Source: Lachnospiraceae bacterium
Lineage (GTDB): Bacteria > Bacillota > Clostridia > Lachnospirales > Lachnospiraceae
DNA length: 32,532 nucleotides
NCBI GenBank assembly: GCA_029227035.1
Contig: JAQXZD010000075.1
Coordinates: 1-32,532 of the forward strand
Direction: 5' to 3'
Shown here: piece by piece, positions 1 through 6,192 of the stretch
Layout: every line of letters starts with the position of its first letter
Position numbering within the stretch: position 1 is the stretch's first letter
Program-made: the position numbers and the translations under genes
Notes under the pieces: generated by a model
Seen by the model: only the letters and a program-made list of their open reading frames with translations
The model's database searches: none
Told to the model about the DNA's origin: nothing

Positions 1-164
1 TGGAAATGAAAGTCGGGCTGACTTTTGCGTGCATGAATCTGAAAAAGTTAGCAAAAATCAAGCAAGAATGGAGACTCAAAAATACTCTAAAATCATCTTT
101 TTCACTTATTTTAAACAATCTACGATTACAAAGAAGAAAAAGGGCTCTAGGGTTTGCGCCCTAG
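1..164 (+). CDS. C-terminal fragment of a DDE transposase (IS1182-like), open at left edge
   Basis: Reading from base 3, an open frame of 53 codons runs in from the left edge and stops at TAG 162-164. It contains the stretch LTFACMNLKKLAK, followed by a basic tail ending RRKRALGFAP. The 'N-L/M-K-K' block close to the C-terminus is typical of transposases of IS1182 and related IS4/IS5-superfamily elements, where it follows the last catalytic acidic residue. The rest of the gene lies outside the window, so intactness cannot be judged. The stop codon lies inside a palindrome (143-168), as often seen where a transposase gene ends close to the IS terminus. The family assignment is from recalled motif similarity only. 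Confidence 0.68.
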   Translation, partial: EMKVGLTFACMNLKKLAKIKQEWRLKNTLKSSFSLILNNLRLQRRKRALGFAP

Positions 165-168
165 AGCC
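143..168 (-). terminator. Palindrome at transposase end; terminator-like on the minus strand
   Basis: Perfect 10-bp stem (143-152 pairing with 159-168) with loop TTTGCG. Read on the minus strand the stem is followed by a T-rich run (from A/G-rich bases 142-131), so it would stop transcription entering the insertion sequence from the right. The transposase stop codon is inside the right arm. It may equally be a structural element of the IS end. Confidence 0.5.
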
Positions 169-185
169 ACTTTGTCTACAGTCTG

Positions 186-210
186 AAAGGGGCGATCATC
201 TCGCCCCTTT
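186..210 (+). terminator. Second hairpin at the IS end, terminator-like
   Basis: Perfect 10-bp stem AAAGGGGCGA (186-195) / TCGCCCCTTT (201-210) with loop TCATC. It lies just after the transposase gene and 24 bases before the acetyltransferase start. Only three T residues end the right arm, so termination may be partial. It may be part of the terminal inverted repeat of the insertion sequence; the other end is outside the window. Confidence 0.4.
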
Positions 211-234
211 ATCTTCAAGAGGGAGAAATTTAAT

Positions 235-744
235 ATGATACTTGAAACTGAACGATTATATTTGCGTGAAATGGAACAGTCTGATTTTGGATCTTTGTGT
301 AAAATCCTGCAAGATGAAGATACAATGTACGCATATGAGGGAGCATTCAGTGACACTGAAGTCCATGAATGGCTCGATAGACAAATTGCCCGCTATAAAA
401 AATGGGGTTTTGGCTTATGGGCAGTTGTTTTGAAAGAAACCAATGAAATGATTGGACAATGTGGACTTACCATGCAACCATGGAAAGAGAACGAGGTGCT
501 TGAAATTGGTTATCTTTTCGAGCGGGCACACTGGCATAAAGGATATGCCACCGAAGCGGCAAGAGCGTGTAAAAAGTATGCGTTTGAAGAGTTAAATGCA
601 ATGGAAGTGTGCTCCATTATAAGAGATACGAATATAGCCTCTCAAAATGTAGCTGCAAGAAATGAAATGACAATAAAGGATAGATGGATAAAGCATTACA
701 GAGGCGTAGATATGCCACATTATCGTTATGTGGTTGAACGATAA
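235..744 (+). CDS. GNAT-family N-acetyltransferase (RimJ/RimL type)
   Basis: The protein is 169 residues and begins with the usual ETERLYLRE strand of the RimJ/RimL-like acetyltransferase group (Acetyltransf_3). The acetyl-CoA binding region is seen around residues 75-115: MIGQCGL, EIGYLFERAHWHKGYATEA. Such proteins transfer acetyl from acetyl-CoA to an amine; the substrate cannot be read from sequence. The C-terminal 'N.AARNEMTIKDRW' stretch corresponds to the common 'NVARRNGM' motif with two substitutions. The start is set by a GAGGGAG ribosome binding site about 9 bases upstream. No promoter was recognised between the IS end and this gene, so transcription may come from further left. Confidence 0.85.
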   Translation: MILETERLYLREMEQSDFGSLCKILQDEDTMYAYEGAFSDTEVHEWLDRQIARYKKWGFGLWAVVLKETNEMIGQCGLTMQPWKENEVLEIGYLFERAHWHKGYATEAARACKKYAFEELNAMEVCSIIRDTNIASQNVAARNEMTIKDRWIKHYRGVDMPHYRYVVER

Positions 745-1035
745 ATCTTCCCGGTTTATGGAAGAATACATAGGAACACTTTCCGGATAAGGGGAAATGA
801 ATAAAAGTTTGTAGGAACTATGACGATGAGGCGATGGTGAAATTTACATTGTCATTATTGCCGGCATAAAGATGACAAAACTTGGTAATCATAAAACAAA
901 AGAGATGCCCTATGAATCTGGGGAGCAGGATTTGGAGGAGAACACCGAGGACGGAAAAACAACCATTCTGCCAAAGCAAGTAGCACTGGCAAGATAAGAA
1001 GCGGGCTGACAGATTTTCTGCCCCACTGATTTATC

Positions 1036-1069
1036 TTTCTACCCCAAAACCGCGAAAAGGGGGTAGAAA
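1036..1069. repeat. Perfect 10-bp inverted repeat around a 14-bp spacer
   Basis: TTTCTACCCC (1036-1045) is matched by GGGGTAGAAA (1060-1069) around AAAACCGCGAAAAG. There is no T-run on either side that would make it a standard terminator. It could be a protein-binding dyad or a recombination-site relic; neither is shown. Confidence 0.6.
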
Positions 1070-1124
1070 ATGCATAAATTGCGCGTGACAAACAAATGAA
1101 AAAGATATAGAATATAAATAAATT

Positions 1125-1161
1125 ATTCCCCAAAAAAGTTTTTTGGATGAATTTGGGGAAT
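1125..1161. repeat. Inverted repeat in the leader of the ATPase gene
   Basis: ATTCCCCAAA (1125-1134) pairs perfectly with TTTGGGGAAT (1152-1161) around a 17-bp spacer, ending 16 bases before the ATPase start codon. Position suggests an operator or an mRNA hairpin near the ribosome binding site of that gene. The function is inferred only. Confidence 0.55.
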
Positions 1162-1177
1162 TGGAGAGAAGGGGATT

Positions 1178-2395
1178 ATGGCTATAGAAAGAAAAAAGTA
1201 CATTGACTTTTTGCTGAAGCAGAAAGATAAAGATATTGTAAAAATTATCACGGGTATACGTCGTTGCGGGAAGTCAACGCTGTTATTTGAGTTGTTTTAT
1301 GAAGAAATCAAGAAACTTGGTGTGCCGGAAGATCATATTATAAAGATAGCACTTGATAATATTCGAAATGATGAGCTGTTAGATGCGAAAAATCTTTATA
1401 AAGAGATTGAAAATAAGATTAAAGATGAAAATCGCTACTACATCTTTTTGGATGAAATTCAGTTAGTAGAGAATTTTGAAGATGTGGTAAATGGAATAAA
1501 GCGAGATTTTAATTGTGATGTTTATATCACCGGTTCTAATTCGGAATTTTTGTCGTCTGATATTAATACAAAATTCAGAGGCAGAGGTGTTGAATTGCAT
1601 GTTCAGCCGTTTGGCTTTAAAGAGTTATATGATTATTATCAGACGGATAAATATCAGTTATTTAATCAGTATATGTTATATGGCGGAATGCCATATTTGT
1701 TGCAGGAAGAAGATGCCGTTCTAAAAAATAAATATCTCAAAACTGTTGCAGAGTCTGTTCAGATTAATGACATCATTGAACGTCACGGAATCCGAAATAA
1801 AGAAGTATTTCAGGCATTGGTAGAACTTCTGTGTTCTTCTATTGGGTCATATATTTCGAGTAGAAAAATAGCGGATACATTAAGAAGTAATGGACATCCA
1901 AGTATTGACCATAAGACAATAGGTAATTATCTGGAGTATTTGTGCGATGCGTTTTTGTTTTATAAGGTACAGAGATACGATATAAAGGGGAAAGCATATT
2001 TAAAAACTTTGCACAAGTATTATGTATGTGATATTGGTATTCGCAATGCGATGTTGAATTTTAGACAACTTGAACCGACGCATACGATAGAAAATATTGT
2101 TTATCTTGAATTGTTGCGCAGAGGTTATATAGTTGATATAGGAAATAATAGTGATAAAGAAATCGACTTTATGGCAAAGGACATGAACAATACCTATTAT
2201 ATTCAGGTGTCATACTCTGTAATTGATCCGTCCACAAGAGAACGAGAATTAAGCTCATTTAGAAATTTGGATGACGGCTATAAGAAGATAGTAATTACTA
2301 TGGATAATGATCCTTTTACTAATTTGGAAAATGGCTATAAGAAGATAAATATGCTTGATTTCCTTCTGGATGAAAGTTCTTTAGAGAAAGCGTAG
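1178..2395 (+). CDS. AAA-type ATP-binding protein with C-terminal DUF4143 domain
   Basis: 405 residues, the usual length for this family. The N-terminal AAA_14 ATPase shows Walker A GIRRCGKSTLL at about residues 26-36, Walker B YYIFLDEIQ at about 87-95, and a sensor-like ITGSNSEFLSS. The second half matches the DUF4143 arrangement, with the conserved YLYVCDIGIRNA-like region (here YYVCDIGIRNA) and an ENIVYLELLRRGY block followed by a DFMAK nuclease-like strand. Members are abundant in gut Firmicutes and Bacteroidetes and often sit near mobile elements; their biological role is not established. The start follows GAGAAGGGG. It stands alone, with the TfoX-like gene 40 bases downstream. Confidence 0.88.
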   Translation: MAIERKKYIDFLLKQKDKDIVKIITGIRRCGKSTLLFELFYEEIKKLGVPEDHIIKIALDNIRNDELLDAKNLYKEIENKIKDENRYYIFLDEIQLVENFEDVVNGIKRDFNCDVYITGSNSEFLSSDINTKFRGRGVELHVQPFGFKELYDYYQTDKYQLFNQYMLYGGMPYLLQEEDAVLKNKYLKTVAESVQINDIIERHGIRNKEVFQALVELLCSSIGSYISSRKIADTLRSNGHPSIDHKTIGNYLEYLCDAFLFYKVQRYDIKGKAYLKTLHKYYVCDIGIRNAMLNFRQLEPTHTIENIVYLELLRRGYIVDIGNNSDKEIDFMAKDMNNTYYIQVSYSVIDPSTRERELSSFRNLDDGYKKIVITMDNDPFTNLENGYKKINMLDFLLDESSLEKA

Positions 2396-2435
2396 AGAGG
2401 TAGATATGTATAATGTTGAAAAGGAGTGATATTTT

Positions 2436-2684
2436 ATGGGAGAGTTATCAAAATTACCAAATATAGGAAAGGCGGTCGAAGAACAACTTATCCTTGTTGG
2501 AATTAAAACAACTGATGATTTAAAAAAGATTGGAGCGAAATCAGCATGGCTTAAAATACAAGAAATTGATGAATCAGCCTGCATTAATCGTCTAATGGCG
2601 CTTGAGGGGGCAATTCAAGGTGTTAAAAAGACAATGTTATCAGATGAAGTAAAAGCAGAAGTGTTGAAAATCCAGTGTTTATAG
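2436..2684 (+). CDS. TfoX C-terminal-domain protein
   Basis: 82 residues, essentially only the TfoX/Sxy C-terminal helix-hairpin-helix-like domain: LSKLPNIGKAVEEQLILVGI, a central LKKIGAKSAWLKIQ, and ALEGAIQGVKKTML. In Gammaproteobacteria the domain is part of the competence regulator Sxy, but stand-alone copies in Firmicutes have no assigned role and the N-terminal domain is absent. The start is supported by AAAAGGAGTGATATTTT upstream, with AGGAG about 9 bases before the ATG. It sits 40 bases after the ATPase and may be co-transcribed. Confidence 0.85.
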   Translation: MGELSKLPNIGKAVEEQLILVGIKTTDDLKKIGAKSAWLKIQEIDESACINRLMALEGAIQGVKKTMLSDEVKAEVLKIQCL

Positions 2685-2743
2685 GAATTCAATGGCTGAT
2701 GTCTAAAAGAGGTATGATTAACACAAGGAGGAAACAGGCTGTT

Positions 2744-3892
2744 ATGAAAACAAAGTTCAAAATAATATTAATGGGGTTTGTGTTGGCATTAGGACTGTGT
2801 ATGTGTCAGGAAAGAGATATGGTTCAGGCACAGAACATTACAGATGTTCCAATTACAGTTACTTATGGACAGACGGAGGCACGCAGTATCTTACAAATGA
2901 TTAATAACTTGCGGACAAATTCTAAAGATGCATGGTACTGGAATGAGTCGAACACCCAACGGATTTATTGTAAAGGGTTGTCGGAATTGACCTACAGTTA
3001 TGACCTGGAACGGATTGCGATGAAACGAGCAGCGGAAATCGCATTATCGTATGATCATACACGTCCAAATGGACAGGACTGTTTTACCGTGTATGAAGAG
3101 GAAAATATAGATCGGATGGCGGTCGGAGAGAATATTGCCGCAGGCTATCAATCAGCGAAGGAAGTAAACAAGGGTTGGCGCGAAGATGATCAGAAGTATT
3201 CCGGGCAGGGACACAGAAGGAATATGTTGGACGATTCGTATAATTGTGTCGGCATTGGTCATGTTTATTATAACGGAACCCATTATTGGGTGGAAGAATT
3301 TGGCGATACAAACGCAAGCGGACTCCAAACCGTTGCAAATGATACAAGTACTCAGGTTACTGTCAGTGTTTTAAATAGCAATATTACAGGCATAAATTTA
3401 AAACCTGTCAAATCGGTTAAAAAAACATTAACCTGTGGACAGACGGTTACGTTGCCTAAGTATGTGGTTACATTATCCATTGCAGATAACTGGGGATACG
3501 GAGGGGACTGCCCGACTGATTGGGAGGTTACCTACACCTTATCACCAACGACAATAGCTACTCTTCAGGATCATTCACTGACGGTAAATGCACCGGGAAA
3601 GGTAGAGGTTGTTGTGTCTGCAAATGGTATGAGTAAGAAAATACAATATACCGTTTTGCCTGTCAAATATAAAATCAGTCAGACAAAAGCATCCCTGAAA
3701 ACAGGAAAAAAGCTTACGTTAAAGGTATCAGGTGCAGCCGGTAAAGTGATATGGACTTCAAGTAATAAAAAGATTGCGACCGTAAACAAAAAAGGTGTGG
3801 TCACTGCAAAGAAGTCAGGAACCGTAACCATTAAGGCATATTGTCCTGAATTGAAGAAGACGGTGAAGTGTAAAATAAAAGTATATACATAG
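2744..3892 (+). CDS. Secreted CAP (SCP-like) domain protein with Big2 Ig-like C-terminus
   Basis: 382 residues from the ATG at 2744, which begins a signal peptide (MKTKFKIILMGFVLALG...). The frame is open further left to 2675, but that extension would bury the signal peptide. AAGGAGG lies 12 bases upstream, a slightly long spacing. A CAP domain follows at about residues 45-190, with SYDHTRPNG, GENIAAGY, GHRRNML and HYWVEEFG. A middle Ig-like part contains a Cys-bearing insert, and the last ~75 residues are a bacterial Ig-like Big2 domain (KVIWTSSNKKIATVNKKG). CAP proteins are extracellular and Big2 domains usually bind surfaces or carbohydrate. No sortase motif is seen. Confidence 0.88.
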   Translation: MKTKFKIILMGFVLALGLCMCQERDMVQAQNITDVPITVTYGQTEARSILQMINNLRTNSKDAWYWNESNTQRIYCKGLSELTYSYDLERIAMKRAAEIALSYDHTRPNGQDCFTVYEEENIDRMAVGENIAAGYQSAKEVNKGWREDDQKYSGQGHRRNMLDDSYNCVGIGHVYYNGTHYWVEEFGDTNASGLQTVANDTSTQVTVSVLNSNITGINLKPVKSVKKTLTCGQTVTLPKYVVTLSIADNWGYGGDCPTDWEVTYTLSPTTIATLQDHSLTVNAPGKVEVVVSANGMSKKIQYTVLPVKYKISQTKASLKTGKKLTLKVSGAAGKVIWTSSNKKIATVNKKGVVTAKKSGTVTIKAYCPELKKTVKCKIKVYT

Positions 3893-3937
3893 TGATTAAA
3901 TTATAATTTCATAATATAAGACAAAAATGCTGCAAGA

Positions 3938-3959
3938 TACACCAAGAAGCTTGGGTGTA
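3938..3959. repeat. Short imperfect hairpin between secreted protein and broken membrane gene
   Basis: TACACCAAG (3938-3946) pairs with CTTGGGTGTA (3950-3959) with one bulged base and an AAG loop. There is no T-run, so it is not a convincing terminator for the CAP-protein gene, though it could be a weak one or an mRNA-stabilising end. Confidence 0.3.
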
Positions 3960-3992
3960 ACGAAGAGATTGACGAAAGAAAGTGTGAGGATA

Positions 3993-4595
3993 ATGAACAG
4001 TGAAGTAAAAAAGAAGATGAAACAAAATTGTCGGCTGATAGGCATGATTCTCCTTTGTGTTCTGTTCTAGGCGCTTACGGCCTTGTTTAAAGGTCTGTAT
4101 GCAGAACTGGGAAATGGACTCTATTTGACGGTAGCTATAACCTTTCTTACTTTTGCATATCATTTTAGCATGCGTATTTTGATGGGGCTTTTTATTGCTG
4201 CGCTATTTCGAAAGAGAGCGTTTCCCATGAACTGGAAGTTATTTATCCCAACAGCTAAGGAACAGATGCTTTATAAGAAATGGAATGTTAAGACCTGGAA
4301 GAAATATGCAATAACAGCAAATCCCGGTCAGTTTGATGTACAAAGTTTAAGTCTGAAGGAATTGCTTCATAATATGATACAGGCTGAACTGGTTCACGAA
4401 TGTATTATTGTTCTTTCATTTGTTCCGCTACTGTTCGCGATTCCTTTTGGCGCAATGCCGGTTTTCTTTGCAACATCAGTTGTGGCAGCCTGCATAGATT
4501 TAAAATATGTAATCATTCAGCGATATAATATTCCCAGGGTAATAAAGCTGATAGAATGTAAAGAGAATCTCGGTTCAAAAGACCATAATGATTGA
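3993..4595 (+). pseudogene. Integral membrane protein gene interrupted by an in-frame TAG
   Basis: A start at 3993 preceded by GTGAGGATA opens a frame MNSEVKKKMKQNCRLIG... that runs into a hydrophobic segment and stops at TAG 4068-4070. The same frame then continues without a break to 4595, including a second hydrophobic segment (LTVAITFLTFAYHF) and a later pair (ECIIVLSFVPLLFAIPFGAM, PVFFATSVVAACIDL). The motif KKWNVKTWKKY and the HE..IVLSF.PLL block resemble the CrtO-like acyltransferase group (annotated as glycosyl-diaponeurosporenoate acyltransferase-like), whose role outside Staphylococcus is unknown. The first TM segment is split by the stop, so the gene is probably inactive. A TTG start at 4083 could give a shortened product but has no evident ribosome binding site. 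Confidence 0.72.
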
Positions 4596-4638
4596 AACGA
4601 GAGGAGTTAATGGGGATTTTGCCGATATATGACACATA

Positions 4639-4726
4639 TGGATAATATCCCATGTACAACACCTTTATTGACGGCGTACAGCAAATGATATACAATTATG
4701 TAAAACGTCATACATATGATGGGCGA
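4639..4726. repeat. Duplicated regulatory element, copy A (~88 bp)
   Basis: This stretch aligns without gaps to 6042-6129 with about 18 mismatches, near 80% identity. Copy B covers the start, ribosome binding site, promoter and operator of an XRE regulator on the minus strand. In copy A the minus-strand coding part matches only the first five codons (MGYYP) and then loses similarity, and the AAGGTGG ribosome binding site has become AAGGTGT. The rightward promoter is preserved. Confidence 0.75.
4668..4696 (+). promoter_or_regulatory. Sigma-A promoter for the secreted protein gene
   Basis: TTGACG (4668-4673), a 17-base spacer, and TACAAT (4691-4696). Transcription would start near 4703, giving a leader of about 97 bases before the start at 4800. 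The same promoter, with a perfect TTGACA, is present in copy B at 6071-6099. Confidence 0.65.
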
Positions 4727-4799
4727 TGGGGGTGAGAGTAAAACAAGGAATGGGGTAGAGTTATGGAAATACATATTATTGAAAGAGAGGAAGGTTGAA

Positions 4800-5654
4800 A
4801 TGATGAAAGTTAAAAATGTTACGAAAAAAGTTATAGTTATTATGAGTTTGTTGATTATGGTGTTGTGTGGAACAATTGTTGCAGACAGTCTGGCAAACAA
4901 TTTGATAATGGTAGAAGCGGCGGATGCAACAAAGGTAACTGTCAAAACGCAATCGCAGTTGGATAAAGCTTTAAAAAATAAGAAGATAAAGTCTATTGTA
5001 ATTAAATCGAAGAAAGCGGTGACGAAATATAGTATTGGAAAAAACGAAAATGCTGTTAATGTTGAGCTGAATACAGCGAGTGGTGTTTCCTCGCATTTAC
5101 ATATTGCAAAGGGAGCAAAGGTTTCTAAAGTTACAGTTAAGGGCGATGGCTATACAGAAATTAGGACACAGGCAAAATCAAAATATATAATCTACGGAAG
5201 CGAAAATAGTCTTACACATATTATGTTTTTTAAAGGGGCGGAGAAATCAACGATAGAAGACAAATATAAAATTAGTTGTTTGACGAATGCGACTACAAAG
5301 GATCTTAATTATGTTGCACCAGATGGTGAGGTAGGTGTGATTGATAAGAATTATTCTACTGCTGTTTGGTTTTCTGATGATGGGAAAACGTTAGTATTAT
5401 ATGGTTTCTGTGATAGAGAAATGCCTATAAAGACCATTAAATTAGATGGCAAAACATTATTAAATGGAATAAATTGGTCTACAACCAAGTTGGACAAGTA
5501 TCCGGGAGATTCGTTATTTGAAATTTATAAGAATGAAGAAACAAATGTTGAAATATACTTTAACTTGAAGACGGCAGTAAAAAAGGGCAATCATAAAGTG
5601 AAAATTACATGCCCAGGTTATCCAACATTTACATTAAATGTAACTCGTGAATAA
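4800..5654 (+). CDS. Secreted protein of unknown function
   Basis: 284 residues from 4800 (ATG ATG in tandem, the second at 4803), chosen because GAGGAAGG lies 6-7 bases upstream and a signal peptide follows at once (MMKVKNVTKKVIVIMSLLIM..., predicted cleavage near VEAADA). The frame is open back to 4716 but that extension is unlikely. The first third is rich in short alternating strands (KVTVKTQSQLDKALKNKKIK, SIVIKSKK, VSKVTVKGDGYTEI), resembling the coils of a small beta-helix. The last 120 residues look like a beta-sandwich (GKTLVLYGFCD, KGNHKVKITCPGYPTF). I do not recognise a named family. It is the gene driven by copy A of the duplicated element and is followed by a clear terminator. Confidence 0.82.
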   Translation: MMKVKNVTKKVIVIMSLLIMVLCGTIVADSLANNLIMVEAADATKVTVKTQSQLDKALKNKKIKSIVIKSKKAVTKYSIGKNENAVNVELNTASGVSSHLHIAKGAKVSKVTVKGDGYTEIRTQAKSKYIIYGSENSLTHIMFFKGAEKSTIEDKYKISCLTNATTKDLNYVAPDGEVGVIDKNYSTAVWFSDDGKTLVLYGFCDREMPIKTIKLDGKTLLNGINWSTTKLDKYPGDSLFEIYKNEETNVEIYFNLKTAVKKGNHKVKITCPGYPTFTLNVTRE

Positions 5655-5742
5655 GAGTGAAAAAGAATGGTAAAACCTACACAGATACGGTTTTGGAAGA
5701 TATAATTAAATTTTAACATGTATGTTGTGCATACAGCAAAAG

Positions 5743-5778
5743 CTCCCACAGAGATTTCTCTCTATGGGAGTTATTTTT
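5743..5778 (+). terminator. Rho-independent terminator after the secreted protein gene
   Basis: CTCCCACAGAGA (5743-5754) pairs with TCTCTATGGGAG (5759-5770) with one mismatch and a TTTC loop, then TTATTTTT. An A-run on the left side also gives a T-run on the minus strand, so it may work in both directions. It is followed by a run of eight G (5779-5786). Confidence 0.82.
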
Positions 5779-5793
5779 GGGGGGGGAAAATAT

Positions 5794-5833
5794 AAAAGAG
5801 ATATTTCAATTTTATATTCGAAATATCCCTTTT
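5794..5833 (-). terminator. Terminator-like hairpin at the end of the XRE gene
   Basis: AAAAGAGATATTTC (5794-5807) and GAAATATCCCTTTT (5820-5833) form a 14-bp stem with one mismatch and a 12-base loop. The stop codon of the minus-strand XRE gene overlaps the outer arm. On the minus strand the stem is followed by ATATTTTCC, a modest T-run. Confidence 0.55.
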
Positions 5834-6056
5834 ATCGTTTGCTTGCCGGAGTTTTATCATTTGTAAAACCGGCAATATAGTCTAATGACACATCATAGAA
5901 TTTGGCAAGAGTAACGGCTAATTCGAAAGGTAACTCTCGCTTACCGGTTTCATAGTTGTAATATGTTGTTCGTTGCATATGAAGCAAATCAGCAAGTTTC
6001 CTGATTGATAAATCTTTGTCTTCTCTTAAATCCCGCAATCTTGGATAATATCCCAT
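5832..6056 (-). CDS. XRE-family helix-turn-helix transcriptional regulator
   Basis: 74 residues, a single HTH_3 domain: LRDLREDKDLSIRKLADLLH, then TTYYNYETGKRELPFELA and a closing VSLDYIAGFTND. This is the standard small Cro/CI-like repressor. The start at 6056 is chosen because the minus strand has AAAGGTGG 6 bases before this ATG; the frame extends to 6098 but that would start inside the promoter. The -10 box (TATAAT, 6103-6098) is overlapped by repeated TTGTACA motifs, suggesting self-repression. Its natural target may be the secreted protein gene at 4800, whose promoter lies in the other copy of the same element. Confidence 0.9.
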   Translation of the reverse strand: MGYYPRLRDLREDKDLSIRKLADLLHMQRTTYYNYETGKRELPFELAVTLAKFYDVSLDYIAGFTNDKTPASKR

Positions 6057-6070
6057 AGACACCACCTTTA

Positions 6071-6099
6071 TTGACAGTGTACAACAGATGATGTACAAT
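6071..6099 (+). promoter_or_regulatory. Consensus rightward promoter without an obvious gene
   Basis: TTGACA (6071-6076), 17-base spacer, TACAAT (6094-6099). The transcript would start near 6106 and run into the 3' end of the minus-strand kinase gene, so it has no sense gene to serve. In copy A the same promoter serves a secreted protein gene. Confidence 0.6.
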
Positions 6100-6115
6100 T
6101 ATACGGAATGTCCAA
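6078..6115. promoter_or_regulatory. Probable XRE operator: repeated TGTACAA sites
   Basis: TGTACAA occurs at 6078-6084 and 6092-6098 (14 bases start to start), with a variant TGTCCAA at 6109-6115. The sites cover the leftward -10 box and the spacer of the rightward promoter. In copy A the equivalent sites are degenerate (CGTACAG, TATACAA). Regulator binding is inferred from position. Confidence 0.45.
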
Positions 6116-6128
6116 CATATGACGGACA

Positions 6129-6165
6129 AAAAAGAGGTAAAAAATTGCCACCACCACGGTGGCAA
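6129..6165 (-). terminator. Terminator of the kinase gene (minus strand)
   Basis: TTGCCACC (6145-6152) pairs perfectly with GGTGGCAA (6158-6165), loop of five. On the minus strand it is followed by TTTTTTACCTCTTTTTT. It lies 27 bases past the kinase stop codon. Confidence 0.82.
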
Positions 6166-6192
6166 CGGAAATCTGCAAAGGATGTTATAATA

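Larger units (their letters stand above)
745..1177. other. 433-bp stretch with no convincing gene; inverted repeats and small ORF remnants
   Basis: No protein of recognisable family is encoded here. A 41-codon frame at 872-997 (MTKLGNHKTKEMPYESGEQ...) has no good ribosome binding site and no family I recognise. A second short frame just upstream (about 807-868, reading YDDEAMVKFTLSLLPA) ends at TAA. Together they look like decayed coding DNA from a mobile element, which is inference. Two perfect 10-bp inverted repeats lie at 1036-1069 and 1125-1161, the latter directly before the ATPase gene. Confidence 0.5.
6042..6129. repeat. Duplicated regulatory element, copy B (~88 bp)
   Basis: Aligned partner of 4639-4726. 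It spans the first five codons, ribosome binding site and promoter of the XRE gene on the minus strand, plus a rightward consensus promoter. The similarity falls away right of about 6130. Confidence 0.75.

Noticed and set aside
29..238. A 69-codon frame across the IS end
   Set aside because: It overlaps the transposase frame, runs through two palindromes and has no family or ribosome site.
855..1133. A 92-codon minus-strand frame in the gene-poor stretch
   Set aside because: Low-complexity Phe/Pro-rich product, no ribosome binding site and no recognisable domain.
4068..4070. The TAG as a recoded sense codon (for example pyrrolysine)
   Set aside because: It sits in a hydrophobic helix of an ordinary membrane protein and nothing in the window suggests recoding; mutation is simpler.
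6119..6190. A 23-codon plus-strand frame after the orphan promoter, encoding a His/Gly-rich peptide
   Set aside because: No ribosome binding site, and the unusual residues come from the kinase terminator hairpin.
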